In this document: piece by piece, positions 15,163-23,542 of the stretch | Layout: each line of letters starts with the position of its first letter | Position numbering within the stretch: the first letter of the stretch is position 1 | Origin: an uncultured Clostridia bacterium | GTDB taxonomy: Bacteria > Bacillota > Clostridia > Lachnospirales > Anaerotignaceae | DNA length: 35,336 nucleotides | Direction: 5' to 3' | Assembly: GCA_944380455.1 (NCBI GenBank) | Contig: CALWHR010000008.1 | Span: forward strand, 1-35,336 | Notes under the pieces: generated by a model | What the model was told of the DNA's origin: nothing | Seen by the model: only the letters and a program-made list of their open reading frames with translations | The model's database searches: none | Translations under genes and position numbers: made by a program

Positions 15163-16776
15163 ATGAAAATACTAAAAAAAGCTATGGCATTGGCAATGTG
15201 CGCATGTATGAGCATCTCATCTTATACATTTGTTATGGCCGAAGAAACGAACGACAGCACAGCAAGTGTTTATATCAACGGCAACGAACTTGAAGATGCT
15301 GAACCTGTAATTAAGGATAACCGTGTTTTTATCCCTATAAGAAATATATTTGAATCTTTAGGCGCAGATGTTGAGTACGCAGCATCATCAAAAACCGTAA
15401 CTGCCATAGACGGGGACAAAACAGTTACTTTCGCAGTAGGTGGAGATGTTGTTTCAATTACAGAAAACGGAGCTCTTAACAAAATCACTACAGACGCACC
15501 TTCATTTATAATCAATGACAGCGTTTATGTTCCTGTAAGATTTGCGGCAGAAGCTTTTAACTGCACTGTAGGCTGGGACAGCGAAAACAGTGCCGTTATT
15601 ATAATCGACAAAGATAAATTCCTTGAAGAGCACGGCGCTTCATTTAAATTTGCTAACCAGATTATGGAATTTGCAAATCAGTCATCAGAACAGAGCCAGA
15701 AGCTTGCCGGCACAATTAATTTCAGCATGTCTGTAAATGACGGCACACAGGATATTTCCCTTTCAGGTGATATTCAGCTTAACGGTGTTGCAAACGCTAC
15801 CGATGCCGACCTTGCATGTGCTATTAACTTAAATGAAAGAGACTTTGATAAAATAGTAGACATGATTACAGAAGGCTTTACAGACGAGGATAAGACTGCT
15901 ACAGAAGAACAGGCCGCTATGTTCAAAAACATGACTTTTGATTTTATAGTAGACGGCGAAAACCTTATCCTTTATGCCACATCAAACTTATTTGAATCAT
16001 TAGGCCTTTCAGCCGATACATGGGTTAAGCTTGACATGGGAGATTTGTACAGCCAGTTAGGAATGGATCTTAACTCGTTAATAGCTCAGAGCCAAGGTAT
16101 GTCTTTTGAAGACCAGATGCTCTTATGCCTTGATATGATTCCTATAGATGATGTAAACACAGCTAACACTATGCTTGTAACTTACGGCGCAATGATGGAT
16201 ATGTTCTCTGACAGCGCATTTAAAAAGACAGATAGCGGATATGTTTCATCTTCAACAACAGACCTTGGAGAAGGCGCTTACTTTACAATGCAGTACATTG
16301 TTTCAACTGATACACTTGACAACATAACAGGCTTCGGCATTAAAGTAATAGCTTCTCAAAACGGAACTGTTATTACATCAATGGATATTAATGCTACATT
16401 GGATACTTTAACAATTAATATGGATACGGGTCTTGAAGGCATATTCCAGTTTACAGCAGACGGCACAATAACATCAGAGCCTACAGACGAAGCAATTATT
16501 ACAGAGCCTGAAAGCGAAAATATACTCGACCTTAATGACCTTATAGGAATGCCTGTTTACGGCGGAAATTTAAGCCTTGAGGCTGTTCCTGATGATAGTA
16601 TAGCTGTTCCTGATGAATCCGCTGCGGCTGAAGAAATAACAGAAGAAACAACAGATGAAGCTGCCGAGGACTCATCTTCTGAAATAACAATTGAAGAAAC
16701 AGATACAACAGATGAAACTTCCGAAGAGCCGGCTGAAGAAACACCTGCTGAAACAGCAGAAGATACAGCTGCATAA
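15163..16776 (+). CDS. Secreted protein with copper-amine-oxidase N-terminal domain
   Basis: A 537-residue exported protein. It has a signal peptide with likely cleavage after VMA (about residue 26). A copper amine oxidase N-terminal-like domain follows (about 35-150), with INGNELEDAEPVIKDNRVFI, PIRNIFESLGADVEY and VPVRFAAEAFNCTVGWD, the repeated 'R.F-EALG..V.W' pattern. The rest up to about 465 is an uncharacterised beta-rich segment (LAGTINFSMSVNDGTQDISL, and a related-looking later stretch), then a low-complexity acidic Glu/Thr/Ala tail from about 485. No LPXTG or lipobox is seen, so it is released or held by charge. In Firmicutes this domain is usually a cell-surface module, not an oxidase; no catalytic oxidase domain is present. 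Ribosome site AAGGGGG precedes the ATG. Single gene. Confidence 0.82.
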   Translation: MKILKKAMALAMCACMSISSYTFVMAEETNDSTASVYINGNELEDAEPVIKDNRVFIPIRNIFESLGADVEYAASSKTVTAIDGDKTVTFAVGGDVVSITENGALNKITTDAPSFIINDSVYVPVRFAAEAFNCTVGWDSENSAVIIIDKDKFLEEHGASFKFANQIMEFANQSSEQSQKLAGTINFSMSVNDGTQDISLSGDIQLNGVANATDADLACAINLNERDFDKIVDMITEGFTDEDKTATEEQAAMFKNMTFDFIVDGENLILYATSNLFESLGLSADTWVKLDMGDLYSQLGMDLNSLIAQSQGMSFEDQMLLCLDMIPIDDVNTANTMLVTYGAMMDMFSDSAFKKTDSGYVSSSTTDLGEGAYFTMQYIVSTDTLDNITGFGIKVIASQNGTVITSMDINATLDTLTINMDTGLEGIFQFTADGTITSEPTDEAIITEPESENILDLNDLIGMPVYGGNLSLEAVPDDSIAVPDESAAAEEITEETTDEAAEDSSSEITIEETDTTDETSEEPAEETPAETAEDTAA

Positions 16777-16805
16777 AATTAAATTCAAATAAATATCAAC
16801 ACAAA

Positions 16806-16841
16806 AAACAGCATGGGATTTTAACTGGTCCCATGCTGTTT
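16806..16841. terminator. Bidirectional terminator
   Basis: A 13-bp perfect stem (16806-16818 with 16829-16841), 10-nt loop, between convergent genes; T-rich on the plus-strand side. Confidence 0.88.
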
Positions 16842-16848
16842 TATTTAA

Positions 16849-17457
16849 TTATTTTGAATTTTCTTCGTATGCTTTAATTTTTCCTCTGTTTCTTATGGCA
16901 CAAACAGTTTGTGTCATTGTACCCATAGGGCAGTAAACACACCAGGAACGCGGCTTAAAAAGCAGCATTGTTATAATGCCAAGTATTGTTGATGTAAGCA
17001 TTATACTGTAAAATCCAAATGCAAACTGCGCCACAGCCGGAGCAGCGCCGCCGGAATATGCCCATTTCCAAGGCGCTTTAAATGTCCACAAAAGTGTTAC
17101 GACCTCTTTCATATCCCTTGCGCCTGAAAAAACAAGATAGGTGTTAAAAAGCATATTTATAAACATTACCAGGAAAAATATCAAAAATCCGTATCTGAAA
17201 TACTTTGATTTAATAAACTTAGGAACATCCTTTTTGGCCGAAAGACCAAGCTTATCTCCTAAAATAGAAAACAGCTGGCCCCTGCCGCAGTACCTGTTGC
17301 AGTAGGCTTTGCTTCCGCCTATAACAGCTACAGCTAACGGCGTAAAAAAGCATATAAGACCCAAATAGGCAAAAAGTATATTAAAAAATCCTAAAATAAG
17401 GTATGCTGCTGAAAAAATATACAGGTAGTCATTCCAATGTTTTTTCTGTTTTTTCAT
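16849..17457 (-). CDS. NapH-like 4Fe-4S membrane protein
   Basis: A 202-residue membrane protein with about four hydrophobic segments and two cytoplasm-facing cysteine clusters, CNRYCGRGQLF and CVYCPMGT. These match the CxxxC-G / CxxCPxG signature of the NapH/NosR/polyferredoxin membrane family (Fer4_5-like). Such proteins move electrons between quinols or membrane oxidoreductases and soluble ferredoxins. Its ATG directly follows the ferredoxin TAA (TAAATG), with the ribosome site GGAGG inside the end of the ferredoxin gene, so the two are translationally coupled. No reductase subunit is nearby, so the redox partner is unknown. Confidence 0.78.
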   Translation of the reverse strand: MKKQKKHWNDYLYIFSAAYLILGFFNILFAYLGLICFFTPLAVAVIGGSKAYCNRYCGRGQLFSILGDKLGLSAKKDVPKFIKSKYFRYGFLIFFLVMFINMLFNTYLVFSGARDMKEVVTLLWTFKAPWKWAYSGGAAPAVAQFAFGFYSIMLTSTILGIITMLLFKPRSWCVYCPMGTMTQTVCAIRNRGKIKAYEENSK

Positions 17458-17655
17458 TTACTGCGCCTCCTTTATTTCTATTACCGAAGCCGGACAGGCC
17501 TTAGCACACATGCCGCAGCCAACACATTTCTGGCTCTCTACAACAGCAAATACCCCGCAATAAATGCTTATGGCGCTAATGGGACAGACCTTAACACAGC
17601 AGCCGCAGGAAACACAGTGTTTTTTATCAACAAAAGCCTTTCTCTTTGATGCCAT
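17458..17655 (-). CDS. 2[4Fe-4S] ferredoxin-type protein
   Basis: A 65-residue electron carrier with two complete cluster motifs, CVSCGCCVKVCP and CVGCGMCAKACP, as in clostridial bacterial ferredoxins, and a Lys-rich N-terminus. Start well supported by TAGGAGG upstream of the ATG at 17655. It is immediately followed by the NapH-like membrane gene, which suggests that it passes electrons to or from that protein. The M18 aminopeptidase gene lies 63 bases upstream on the same strand with a hairpin between them. Confidence 0.92.
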   Translation of the reverse strand: MASKRKAFVDKKHCVSCGCCVKVCPISAISIYCGVFAVVESQKCVGCGMCAKACPASVIEIKEAQ

Positions 17656-17676
17656 AAATCCTCCTAATACATAGTA

Positions 17677-17704
17677 ATGGGCCGGTTTAATGCAGTCGGC
17701 CCAT
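17677..17704. other. Hairpin between M18 and ferredoxin genes
   Basis: ATGGGCCG (17677-17684) pairs with CGGCCCAT (17697-17704), 12-nt loop. It has no T-run in the minus (gene) direction, so it may be a processing site or a weak terminator. The ferredoxin pair may be read from the M18 promoter. Confidence 0.5.
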
Positions 17705-17718
17705 ATTTTAAGCTTTTA

Positions 17719-19143
17719 TTACGCATTAATTAAAAATGCTCTATAACCTTTCTCAGCCTCATAAACATCGGCTTTGCTTGTAACCTCCCAAGGCGAGTGC
17801 ATACTTAAAACAGCAACACCGCTGTCTATAACTTCCATACCGTAAAGTGCCAGTATATAAGCTATCGTTCCGCCGCCGCCAAGGTCTACCCTTCCCAATT
17901 CTGCCGTTTGGTAATGAACATTATTATCGTCCATTATACGGCGGAGGTCAGCCAAATATTCGGCATTGGCATCGTTTGAGCCGCTTTTTCCCCTTGCTCC
18001 TGTAAATTTATTAAACACCATGCCGTGGGAGAGGAATGCTACATTCTTTTTCTCAAAAGCCGAAGCATAAGCCGGGTCATAAGCAGAACTTACATCGGAA
18101 GAGAGCATACGGCTGTTTTTAAGGGCACGCCTTAAATTAAGCTCTGTATATTCACCTGTAAGAGCCATAACCTCGGCTACTGTATTTTCAAAAAACCTGG
18201 ACTGCATGCCTGTAGCGCCTACACTGCCTATTTCTTCTTTATCAACAAGAAGGCAGCAGGCAGTTTTCTCGCTTTCCTCCACTTCCAGCATAGCTTTAAG
18301 TGATGTAAAAGCACACACTCTGTCATCCTGACCGTAAGAGATAATCATGCTTCTGTCAAATCCTGCTTCTCTTGCCTTTCCGGCAGGAACAGCCTCTATT
18401 TCGGCAGAAACAAAGTCCTCTTCATCAATATTGTATTTGTCTTTAAGAAGCTTTAAAACATTAGCCTTAACAGCCTCTTTTTCGTCGCCTTTTACAGGCT
18501 TGTTTCCTATAAGTATGTTTAAGTCCTCGCCTTCAACAACACGAGCGCCTTTTTTCTCCATCTGCTCCTGTGCCAGATGAATAAGCAAATCAGTTACACA
18601 GAAAACCGGGTCGTTTTCATCTTCGCCTATATTAATGTCAGTTACAGAGCCGTCTTTTTTAACAACTGTACCATGAAGCGCCAAAGGAATTGTTACCCAC
18701 TGGTATTTTTTAATACCGCCATAGTAATGTGTATCCAAAAAAGCCAGCTCGCCGTCTTCAAAAACCGGGTTCTGCTTAATATCAAGCCTTGGAGAATCTA
18801 TATGTGCGCCTAATATATTCATACCTTCAGCAATACCTTTTCTGCCTATTCTGAAAAGAGCAACAGCTTTTTTCATACACACACTATATATCCTGTCTCC
18901 GCATTTAAGTTTTTCACCTGAGGATATAACTGTATTTAAATCCTTATACCCGGCTTTTTCAGCCATGGCTATTATCTCTTTTACGCACTCTCTTTCAGTT
19001 TTGCACCTGCTTAAAAAGTCCATATATAAATTACAGGTGTTTTCAAGCTGTAATTTTTCGTTTTCGTCATAATATGTAAAGCAGTTTTTTCTTTGCCTAA
19101 CAAAACACCTCCGTTTTATACTTTTTTCTACATAAACCTTCAA
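17719..19143 (-). CDS. M18-family aminopeptidase
   Basis: Zinc aminopeptidase of the M18 family, cytoplasmic, removing N-terminal residues from peptides. Conserved segments in order are LGAHIDSPRLDIK, DTHYYGGIKKYQW, YGQDDRVCAFTSL, VDKEEIGSVGATG, HGMVFNKFTGARGKSGSNDA and SMHSPWEVTSKADVY, which supply the metal and catalytic residues. Start uncertain. The open frame begins at TTG 19143 with no ribosome site and only about 14 nt after the predicted transcription start. A strong GGAGG (19112-19108) lies further in, where homologues should begin (before RKN), but the nearest start codon there, TTG 19103, is in another frame. Expected length is about 460 residues. The enzyme identity is secure. Confidence 0.88.
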   Translation of the reverse strand: MKVYVEKSIKRRCFVRQRKNCFTYYDENEKLQLENTCNLYMDFLSRCKTERECVKEIIAMAEKAGYKDLNTVISSGEKLKCGDRIYSVCMKKAVALFRIGRKGIAEGMNILGAHIDSPRLDIKQNPVFEDGELAFLDTHYYGGIKKYQWVTIPLALHGTVVKKDGSVTDINIGEDENDPVFCVTDLLIHLAQEQMEKKGARVVEGEDLNILIGNKPVKGDEKEAVKANVLKLLKDKYNIDEEDFVSAEIEAVPAGKAREAGFDRSMIISYGQDDRVCAFTSLKAMLEVEESEKTACCLLVDKEEIGSVGATGMQSRFFENTVAEVMALTGEYTELNLRRALKNSRMLSSDVSSAYDPAYASAFEKKNVAFLSHGMVFNKFTGARGKSGSNDANAEYLADLRRIMDDNNVHYQTAELGRVDLGGGGTIAYILALYGMEVIDSGVAVLSMHSPWEVTSKADVYEAEKGYRAFLINA

Positions 19144-19163
19144 AAATCCGCATATTAAAGCCT

Positions 19164-19192
19164 ATTATAAAACAACAATGCATCTTTTACAA
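19164..19192 (-). promoter_or_regulatory. Promoter of M18 aminopeptidase
   Basis: TTGTAA (19192-19187), 17-bp spacer, TATAAT (19169-19164). Confidence 0.68.
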
Positions 19193-19242
19193 CAACTATG
19201 ATTTGGGACATTTAAGTATTACAAATTGTTATTTAAAACAAT

Positions 19243-19273
19243 CAAAAAACGCCGGAAAAATCCGACGCTTTTA
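19243..19273 (-). terminator. Terminator of lrgA-lrgB operon
   Basis: On the minus strand AAAAGCGTCGGA-TTTT-TCCGGCGTTTTTT, with two G-T wobbles in the stem and a T-run. Confidence 0.8.
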
Positions 19274-19288
19274 TTCTTAATATTAAAT

Positions 19289-19981
19289 TTAATAAAGTCC
19301 AGCAAAAAACGAAGCCGCAAGTACAGTAAATATACCGGAAACAGCAACTGAAATAGAGCTCATAGCACCCTCCAGCTCGCCGATTTCAAGAGCCTTTACA
19401 GTACCTAAAGCATGAGATGATGAGCCAAAGGCAAGACCAACAGCTATTCTGTTCCTTATACCTGTAATACGGCATATACTCTGGCCAAAAACATTTCCAA
19501 CAGCACCTGTAAGTATAATAACCGGAACCGTAATAGATGATATTCCGCCTAATTCTTCGCTTATTCCATATCCAAAAGCACTTGTTATTGATTTAGGAAT
19601 CAAAGTAACATACTGCTCATGAGTAAGGTTAAATATAACCGCTACCGCCAGAACACAGAGCATGCTTGTAACGGCGCCTGTAACTACACCAACAGTTATA
19701 GCTAATTTGTTTTCTTTCAGCTTCTGCATTTCCTGATGAAGCGGCACAGCATAGCATACAGTACAAGGAGTAAGGAAATATGTAAGATACTGCCCTCCGG
19801 CATTATAAGTTTCATAGTCAATTTTTGTAATAGCAAGAAACGCAATTATAAGTATTGCAGATATCAAAAGAGGATTAAATATTGGTGATTTAAATTTTTT
19901 ATTAATAACAACGCCTATGTAATAAGCAAAAAGGCTTAAAAAGAACCCAAAATATACTGACTGATTAAAAAACTCATTCAT
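19289..19981 (-). CDS. lrgB: LrgB/CidB-family membrane protein
   Basis: Larger half of a CidAB/LrgAB pair, 230 residues with about seven membrane segments. FFLTPCTVCYAVPLH-type and IPKSITSAFGYGISEELGG are the family signature (the KSVT-P region), followed by FGSSSHALGTVKALE near the end. In Staphylococcus the pair was described as holin/antiholin-like murein hydrolase control; in other bacteria and plants LrgAB/CidAB-type proteins carry pyruvate, lactate or glycolate. Start ATG 19981 overlaps the end of the lrgA-like gene by 8 bases, so the two are coupled. It is last in the gntR-lrgA-lrgB operon. Confidence 0.9.
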   Translation of the reverse strand: MNEFFNQSVYFGFFLSLFAYYIGVVINKKFKSPIFNPLLISAILIIAFLAITKIDYETYNAGGQYLTYFLTPCTVCYAVPLHQEMQKLKENKLAITVGVVTGAVTSMLCVLAVAVIFNLTHEQYVTLIPKSITSAFGYGISEELGGISSITVPVIILTGAVGNVFGQSICRITGIRNRIAVGLAFGSSSHALGTVKALEIGELEGAMSSISVAVSGIFTVLAASFFAGLY

Positions 19982-20333
19982 CTTTGCCGCACCTTCTTTC
20001 TATAACAAACTGAGAAACCCTTCCTGTTACAACCATAACTATTACCGTTACAGCAAAAAGAACTATAAGTATGGGTATAAGAAAAGTTTTAAGCTCCTCT
20101 ACAGCAGTCATTACACCTACAGTAGAAGGCACAAAAGTTACTATCATAATATTAAGCATAAATGAGCCTACATCTTTTATCTGCTCAAACTTAATTATTT
20201 TTGTTTCCAGCAGTATCATCATTATTATTAAGCCGTAAATGCTTGCCGGTATAGGCAGACCCAAAAGCCTGTATACTATTTCACCAACAAATGATACGCC
20301 AAAAATTATGGCTATCTGATTTAAGTACTTCAC
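19974..20333 (-). CDS. lrgA: LrgA/CidA-family membrane protein
   Basis: Small half of the pair, 119 residues, four membrane segments. It begins NQIAIIFGVSFVGEIVYRLL and has LPIPASIYGLIIMMILL, the 'L-P-I-P-x-S-x-x-G' signature of LrgA/CidA, then FVPSTVGVM. It overlaps the regulator gene by 4 bases upstream and lrgB by 8 bases downstream, so all three are probably translated from one message. The FadR-type regulator fits a metabolic-transport role (a small organic acid) better than a lysis role; that is inference. Confidence 0.9.
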   Translation of the reverse strand: MKYLNQIAIIFGVSFVGEIVYRLLGLPIPASIYGLIIMMILLETKIIKFEQIKDVGSFMLNIMIVTFVPSTVGVMTAVEELKTFLIPILIVLFAVTVIVMVVTGRVSQFVIERRCGKDE

Positions 20334-21025
20334 AATACATCCTCCCTGTTGTTAAAAATTCTTTCTACAATGTCATAATGCAGGCTTAAAGCCTTTAAAG
20401 CGCCTGATAAATTTCCCATTTCCGCCGCTTTTATTATTTCCGTATGACAGCGGCATATAGCCGCCTTGTTTTCAGGCGAAATATCAATCCAAAGAGAACC
20501 TATGTTTTTTTCAACAGCTTCAGAAATTACGGAAACAAAATCCGCCAGAATACTGTTTTTTGAAAACCCCGTTATATATTCATGAAACATATTATCCCAT
20601 TGGGCACTTTTTTCATTATCGCTGTTTTTCATTCCTTCTATACATAAATAAATCTTTTTAATCTCATCTTTAGAAGCATTAAGGGCAAATGATTTAAGAG
20701 CTTCACTCTCAAGGCCGCGCCTTATGGAGTTTATATCGGAAAATCTGGGCTTTTTCAAAAGTATATACATTGAAACATACCTTAATAAGCTTTGGTTGAA
20801 GTTTCCGGAAATATAATTGCCGTCACCTCTTCTGCTTGAAACAATACCCATATTCTCCATAACCCGCATAGCTTCTCTTACTGTGTATCGGCCTACATTA
20901 AGCTTTAGGGCCAGTTCTCTTTCTGCCGGAAGCCTGCTGCCAATTTTAAAATCTCCTCTTGTTATGTTGTCTGTAACATAATCAATAACTTTTTCGTATG
21001 ACTTTTCATTTTTTAAATTACTCAA
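20330..21025 (-). CDS. GntR-family (FadR/FCD-type) regulator of lrgAB
   Basis: A 231-residue DNA-binding regulator. The winged helix (about 8-72) has RGDFKIGSRLPAERELALKL and VREAMRVMENMGIV. An all-helical FCD-type effector domain follows (about 90-225), ending in HTEIIKAAEMGNLSGALKAL, in which Asp/His residues usually bind a metal and a small carboxylate. The family commonly senses lactate, pyruvate, glycolate or similar acids. It is first in the operon with lrgA and lrgB. A consensus-type operator lies at the transcription start, so it likely represses its own operon. Only a TTG start (21025) is available: an in-frame TGA precedes it, and there is no good ribosome site, so expression may be kept low. 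Confidence 0.88.
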   Translation of the reverse strand: MSNLKNEKSYEKVIDYVTDNITRGDFKIGSRLPAERELALKLNVGRYTVREAMRVMENMGIVSSRRGDGNYISGNFNQSLLRYVSMYILLKKPRFSDINSIRRGLESEALKSFALNASKDEIKKIYLCIEGMKNSDNEKSAQWDNMFHEYITGFSKNSILADFVSVISEAVEKNIGSLWIDISPENKAAICRCHTEIIKAAEMGNLSGALKALSLHYDIVERIFNNREDVL

Positions 21026-21067
21026 AACACATCACAAAACCATTCCAAACTATAAAAACCATTAAAA

Positions 21068-21090
21068 ACCAAAATATTGGTGTTACCAAT
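21068..21090. promoter_or_regulatory. Overlapping FadR-type operators of the gntR-lrgAB operon
   Basis: ATTGGT-GTT-ACCAAT (21076-21090) is a perfect palindrome of the TGGT-n-ACCA type typical of FadR-subfamily regulators. A second one, ACCAA-AATA-TTGGT (21068-21081), shares its left arm. They lie at and just after the predicted transcription start. Confidence 0.75.
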
Positions 21091-21096
21091 TTAGTG

Positions 21097-21125
21097 ATTA
21101 TATTACCACTGCGTACTGTTGTCAA
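21097..21125 (-). promoter_or_regulatory. Promoter of gntR-lrgA-lrgB
   Basis: TTGACA (21125-21120), 17-bp spacer, TATAAT (21102-21097): a full consensus promoter, which suits a unit held down by a repressor. Confidence 0.82.
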
Positions 21126-21354
21126 CAATTTACACAAAAAAATAATCAACTTTATTTCTTTTAAACCCGTTGACGTAAATTTAAACCGCAGTATTTTAAT
21201 AAAATATTGGTAATTATTGCTGAATACTTAACTTAAACAAACTTTAATAAAAAAAACTATTTATTTTAAGTTAAAATTAGATTAAAATACTGCATATAAC
21301 CATATATTTATTTTAACAGCCTTTATAATACTTTTTAATGATGAGGTATTTAAT

Positions 21355-23475
21355 ATGGATACGATAGAAAACTTATCACACAAAAACAATAATGCATTAA
21401 CCGTGAAGGAAGCCGAAAATACAAAATCAGCCCGTTTGCTTGGTTTTATTAAAGGTATAAACTATAAAGAAATATTAAACGGCATATGCCGCTCATTCCA
21501 GTTTTCACGCAAAAGGACAACCATAGCTTTAGCTGTCTGTTTGGTTATGTTTTTATTCTTCAAGTGCATTATTAAAGCAGAAAATGAAGAAGCATTTGCC
21601 TATTCAGCGCTTTTTTCAATAGCACTGGCAAATCCGGCGTATTTTTTCGTTAGCGGCAAAATTAAAACAGCTGTAAATATTTTGATTTTTGCCATTATGC
21701 CGCTGATATCTTTTTGCTTTGTTGAATATTTAAACGGCAACGCTATTTTCAGCGACCTTACACCAGACCAGATATTTCTTAACCTTATATGGTATTACAT
21801 GGTTTATATAGTTACACTTATTGCTGCAAGGCGGTTTACTGTTTCGGTTGTAATTTCGGCATTAATATTTACATCCATAGGCATTATAAACCACTATGTG
21901 CTTACATTCAGGGGTACTGTTATATTCCCTTGTGATGTAATAACACTGCGCACAGCCCTTAATGTATCAGGAAATTTTGACTTTACACCGGACACTCAGG
22001 TACTGCTTTCTGCTGCCGGTTTTGTGCTCCAGGGGTTGTTTGCATACCGCTGCTGCGGAAATTACAAAATCAGAATTAAAAAGTATTTATATATACCTGC
22101 TTTAGCTGTTTCTGTTATTTATACTATTGTATTTTTCTTTACACCTATGCTGCCTACCATAGGAATATACGCACAGCAATGGAAAACCCAGGCCAACGGC
22201 TTTATACTTAATTTTACAACAGCTTTAAGATACAGCCATGTTTCAGAGCCTGACGGCTACAGCACAGATATAATTAATCAAATCCAGTCCGAAATTTTAA
22301 ACGGCGGTTCTTCCTATAGTGATGGTTTTGCCGCATTTAAAACCAAGGACGGAACAAAACCGGTTAACATTATAGCTATAATGAACGAGTCTTTTGATGA
22401 TTTTGCAGAGTTTGAAAATCTTTCACTTTCAGAAGACCCTGCACCGTTTTTCCATTCATTAAAAGAAAACACAATTAAAGGCAGAATGTATTCCCCTGTT
22501 ACCGGCGGAGGCACGGCTAATGTGGAATATGAGTTCCTTACAGGCAATTCCCTTTCATTCCTGCCGGAAGGCACAGTTGCTTATCAGCTCTATATTAAAG
22601 AAAACGCTCCAAGCCTTGTACAGCAGATGAAATCACAGGGATACGAAACAACAGCCTTCCATCCGTATTTAGCTTCCGGCTGGAACAGGCCTGATGTATA
22701 CAGCAGTTTTAAATTCGACAACCAGATTTTCTCGGAAGATTTGGAAAACGAGGAAATTATAAGAAAATACATAAGTGATTCCTTTGACTACCAGACAATA
22801 TATAATATTACCGACAGCTCTGACAGTCCGCAGTTTATATTTAATGTTACGATGCAAAACCACAGCGCCTATGATAAGCCTTGGGTTGGGCAGGAATACC
22901 ATGTAACCCCTGTAGACAATTGCGCAGTGCTTTCAAAAACAACAACAGCAGAGCAATATTTTTCTTTGGTACGTGAAAGCGATGATGCCATTAAAGAGCT
23001 TATAGAGCACTACAGCAATGTTGATGAGCCTACACTTATAGTATTTTTCGGTGACCATCAGCCGCCTTTAGGACAGAAGTTTTATACCCACCTTTATGAC
23101 AAAAACCTTGATAAGCGTACTACAGAAGAAGTTCTAATGCAGTATACAACACCGTTTTTTATATGGGCTAATTATGATATACCCGAAGCGGAAGATGTGC
23201 GTATAAGCTCAAATTATTTAGGTGTTTTAGCGGCAGAAGCAGCAGGTCTTCCTCTTACAGGCTATCAGGAATTTTTAAGCAAACTGCATGCCGAGCTTCC
23301 TGTTTTTACAAATATAGCTATAATTGACAAAGATGGAAACATTACCGAGCGTGACAACGAAAAGGCTCTTACACCATACCAGCAGGAGCTGGTAAAAGAA
23401 TATACATATCTTAATTATTACAGTCTATTTGACAGAGATACTGATAAAACCGATGATTTTTATTATTTAGATTAG
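21355..23475 (+). CDS. LTA synthase-like membrane sulfatase / phosphoglycerol transferase
   Basis: A 706-residue membrane protein: six or seven N-terminal membrane segments (about residues 55-265), then an extracellular alkaline-phosphatase/sulfatase-type domain (from about 338). Metal and catalytic residues can be placed: Glu345 in MNESFDDF, the nucleophile Thr387 in GGGTANVEYEF, and Asp567/His568 in FFGDHQPP. LtaS-type enzymes move glycerol-phosphate from phosphatidylglycerol onto a polymer or glycan in the wall; this one could make lipoteichoic acid or decorate a glycan. The GGGTANVEYEFLTG form of the active site is common in clostridial paralogues. It is longer than typical LtaS. No sortase or lipid signal. 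Ribosome site GAGGT lies before the ATG. Single gene. Confidence 0.9.
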   Translation: MDTIENLSHKNNNALTVKEAENTKSARLLGFIKGINYKEILNGICRSFQFSRKRTTIALAVCLVMFLFFKCIIKAENEEAFAYSALFSIALANPAYFFVSGKIKTAVNILIFAIMPLISFCFVEYLNGNAIFSDLTPDQIFLNLIWYYMVYIVTLIAARRFTVSVVISALIFTSIGIINHYVLTFRGTVIFPCDVITLRTALNVSGNFDFTPDTQVLLSAAGFVLQGLFAYRCCGNYKIRIKKYLYIPALAVSVIYTIVFFFTPMLPTIGIYAQQWKTQANGFILNFTTALRYSHVSEPDGYSTDIINQIQSEILNGGSSYSDGFAAFKTKDGTKPVNIIAIMNESFDDFAEFENLSLSEDPAPFFHSLKENTIKGRMYSPVTGGGTANVEYEFLTGNSLSFLPEGTVAYQLYIKENAPSLVQQMKSQGYETTAFHPYLASGWNRPDVYSSFKFDNQIFSEDLENEEIIRKYISDSFDYQTIYNITDSSDSPQFIFNVTMQNHSAYDKPWVGQEYHVTPVDNCAVLSKTTTAEQYFSLVRESDDAIKELIEHYSNVDEPTLIVFFGDHQPPLGQKFYTHLYDKNLDKRTTEEVLMQYTTPFFIWANYDIPEAEDVRISSNYLGVLAAEAAGLPLTGYQEFLSKLHAELPVFTNIAIIDKDGNITERDNEKALTPYQQELVKEYTYLNYYSLFDRDTDKTDDFYYLD

Positions 23476-23490
23476 AACTGACTTAAACAA

Positions 23491-23528
23491 AAACATCCGG
23501 CATGTTAAAATTAACATGCCGGATGTTT
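23491..23528. terminator. Bidirectional terminator
   Basis: An 18-bp perfect inverted repeat (23491-23508 with 23511-23528) with A and T tracts at the outer ends, between convergent genes. Confidence 0.92.
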
Positions 23529-23542
23529 TATTATGCTTAAAA

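Larger units (their letters stand above)
21026..21354. other. 329-bp divergent intergenic region, gntR / LTA synthase-like
   Basis: The gntR-side half holds the promoter and operators at 21068-21125. The other half is AT-rich, with one isolated ATTGGTAA half-site-like stretch near 21206 and a TATAAT hexamer (21324-21329) shortly before the plus-strand gene, without a matching -35. Confidence 0.6.
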
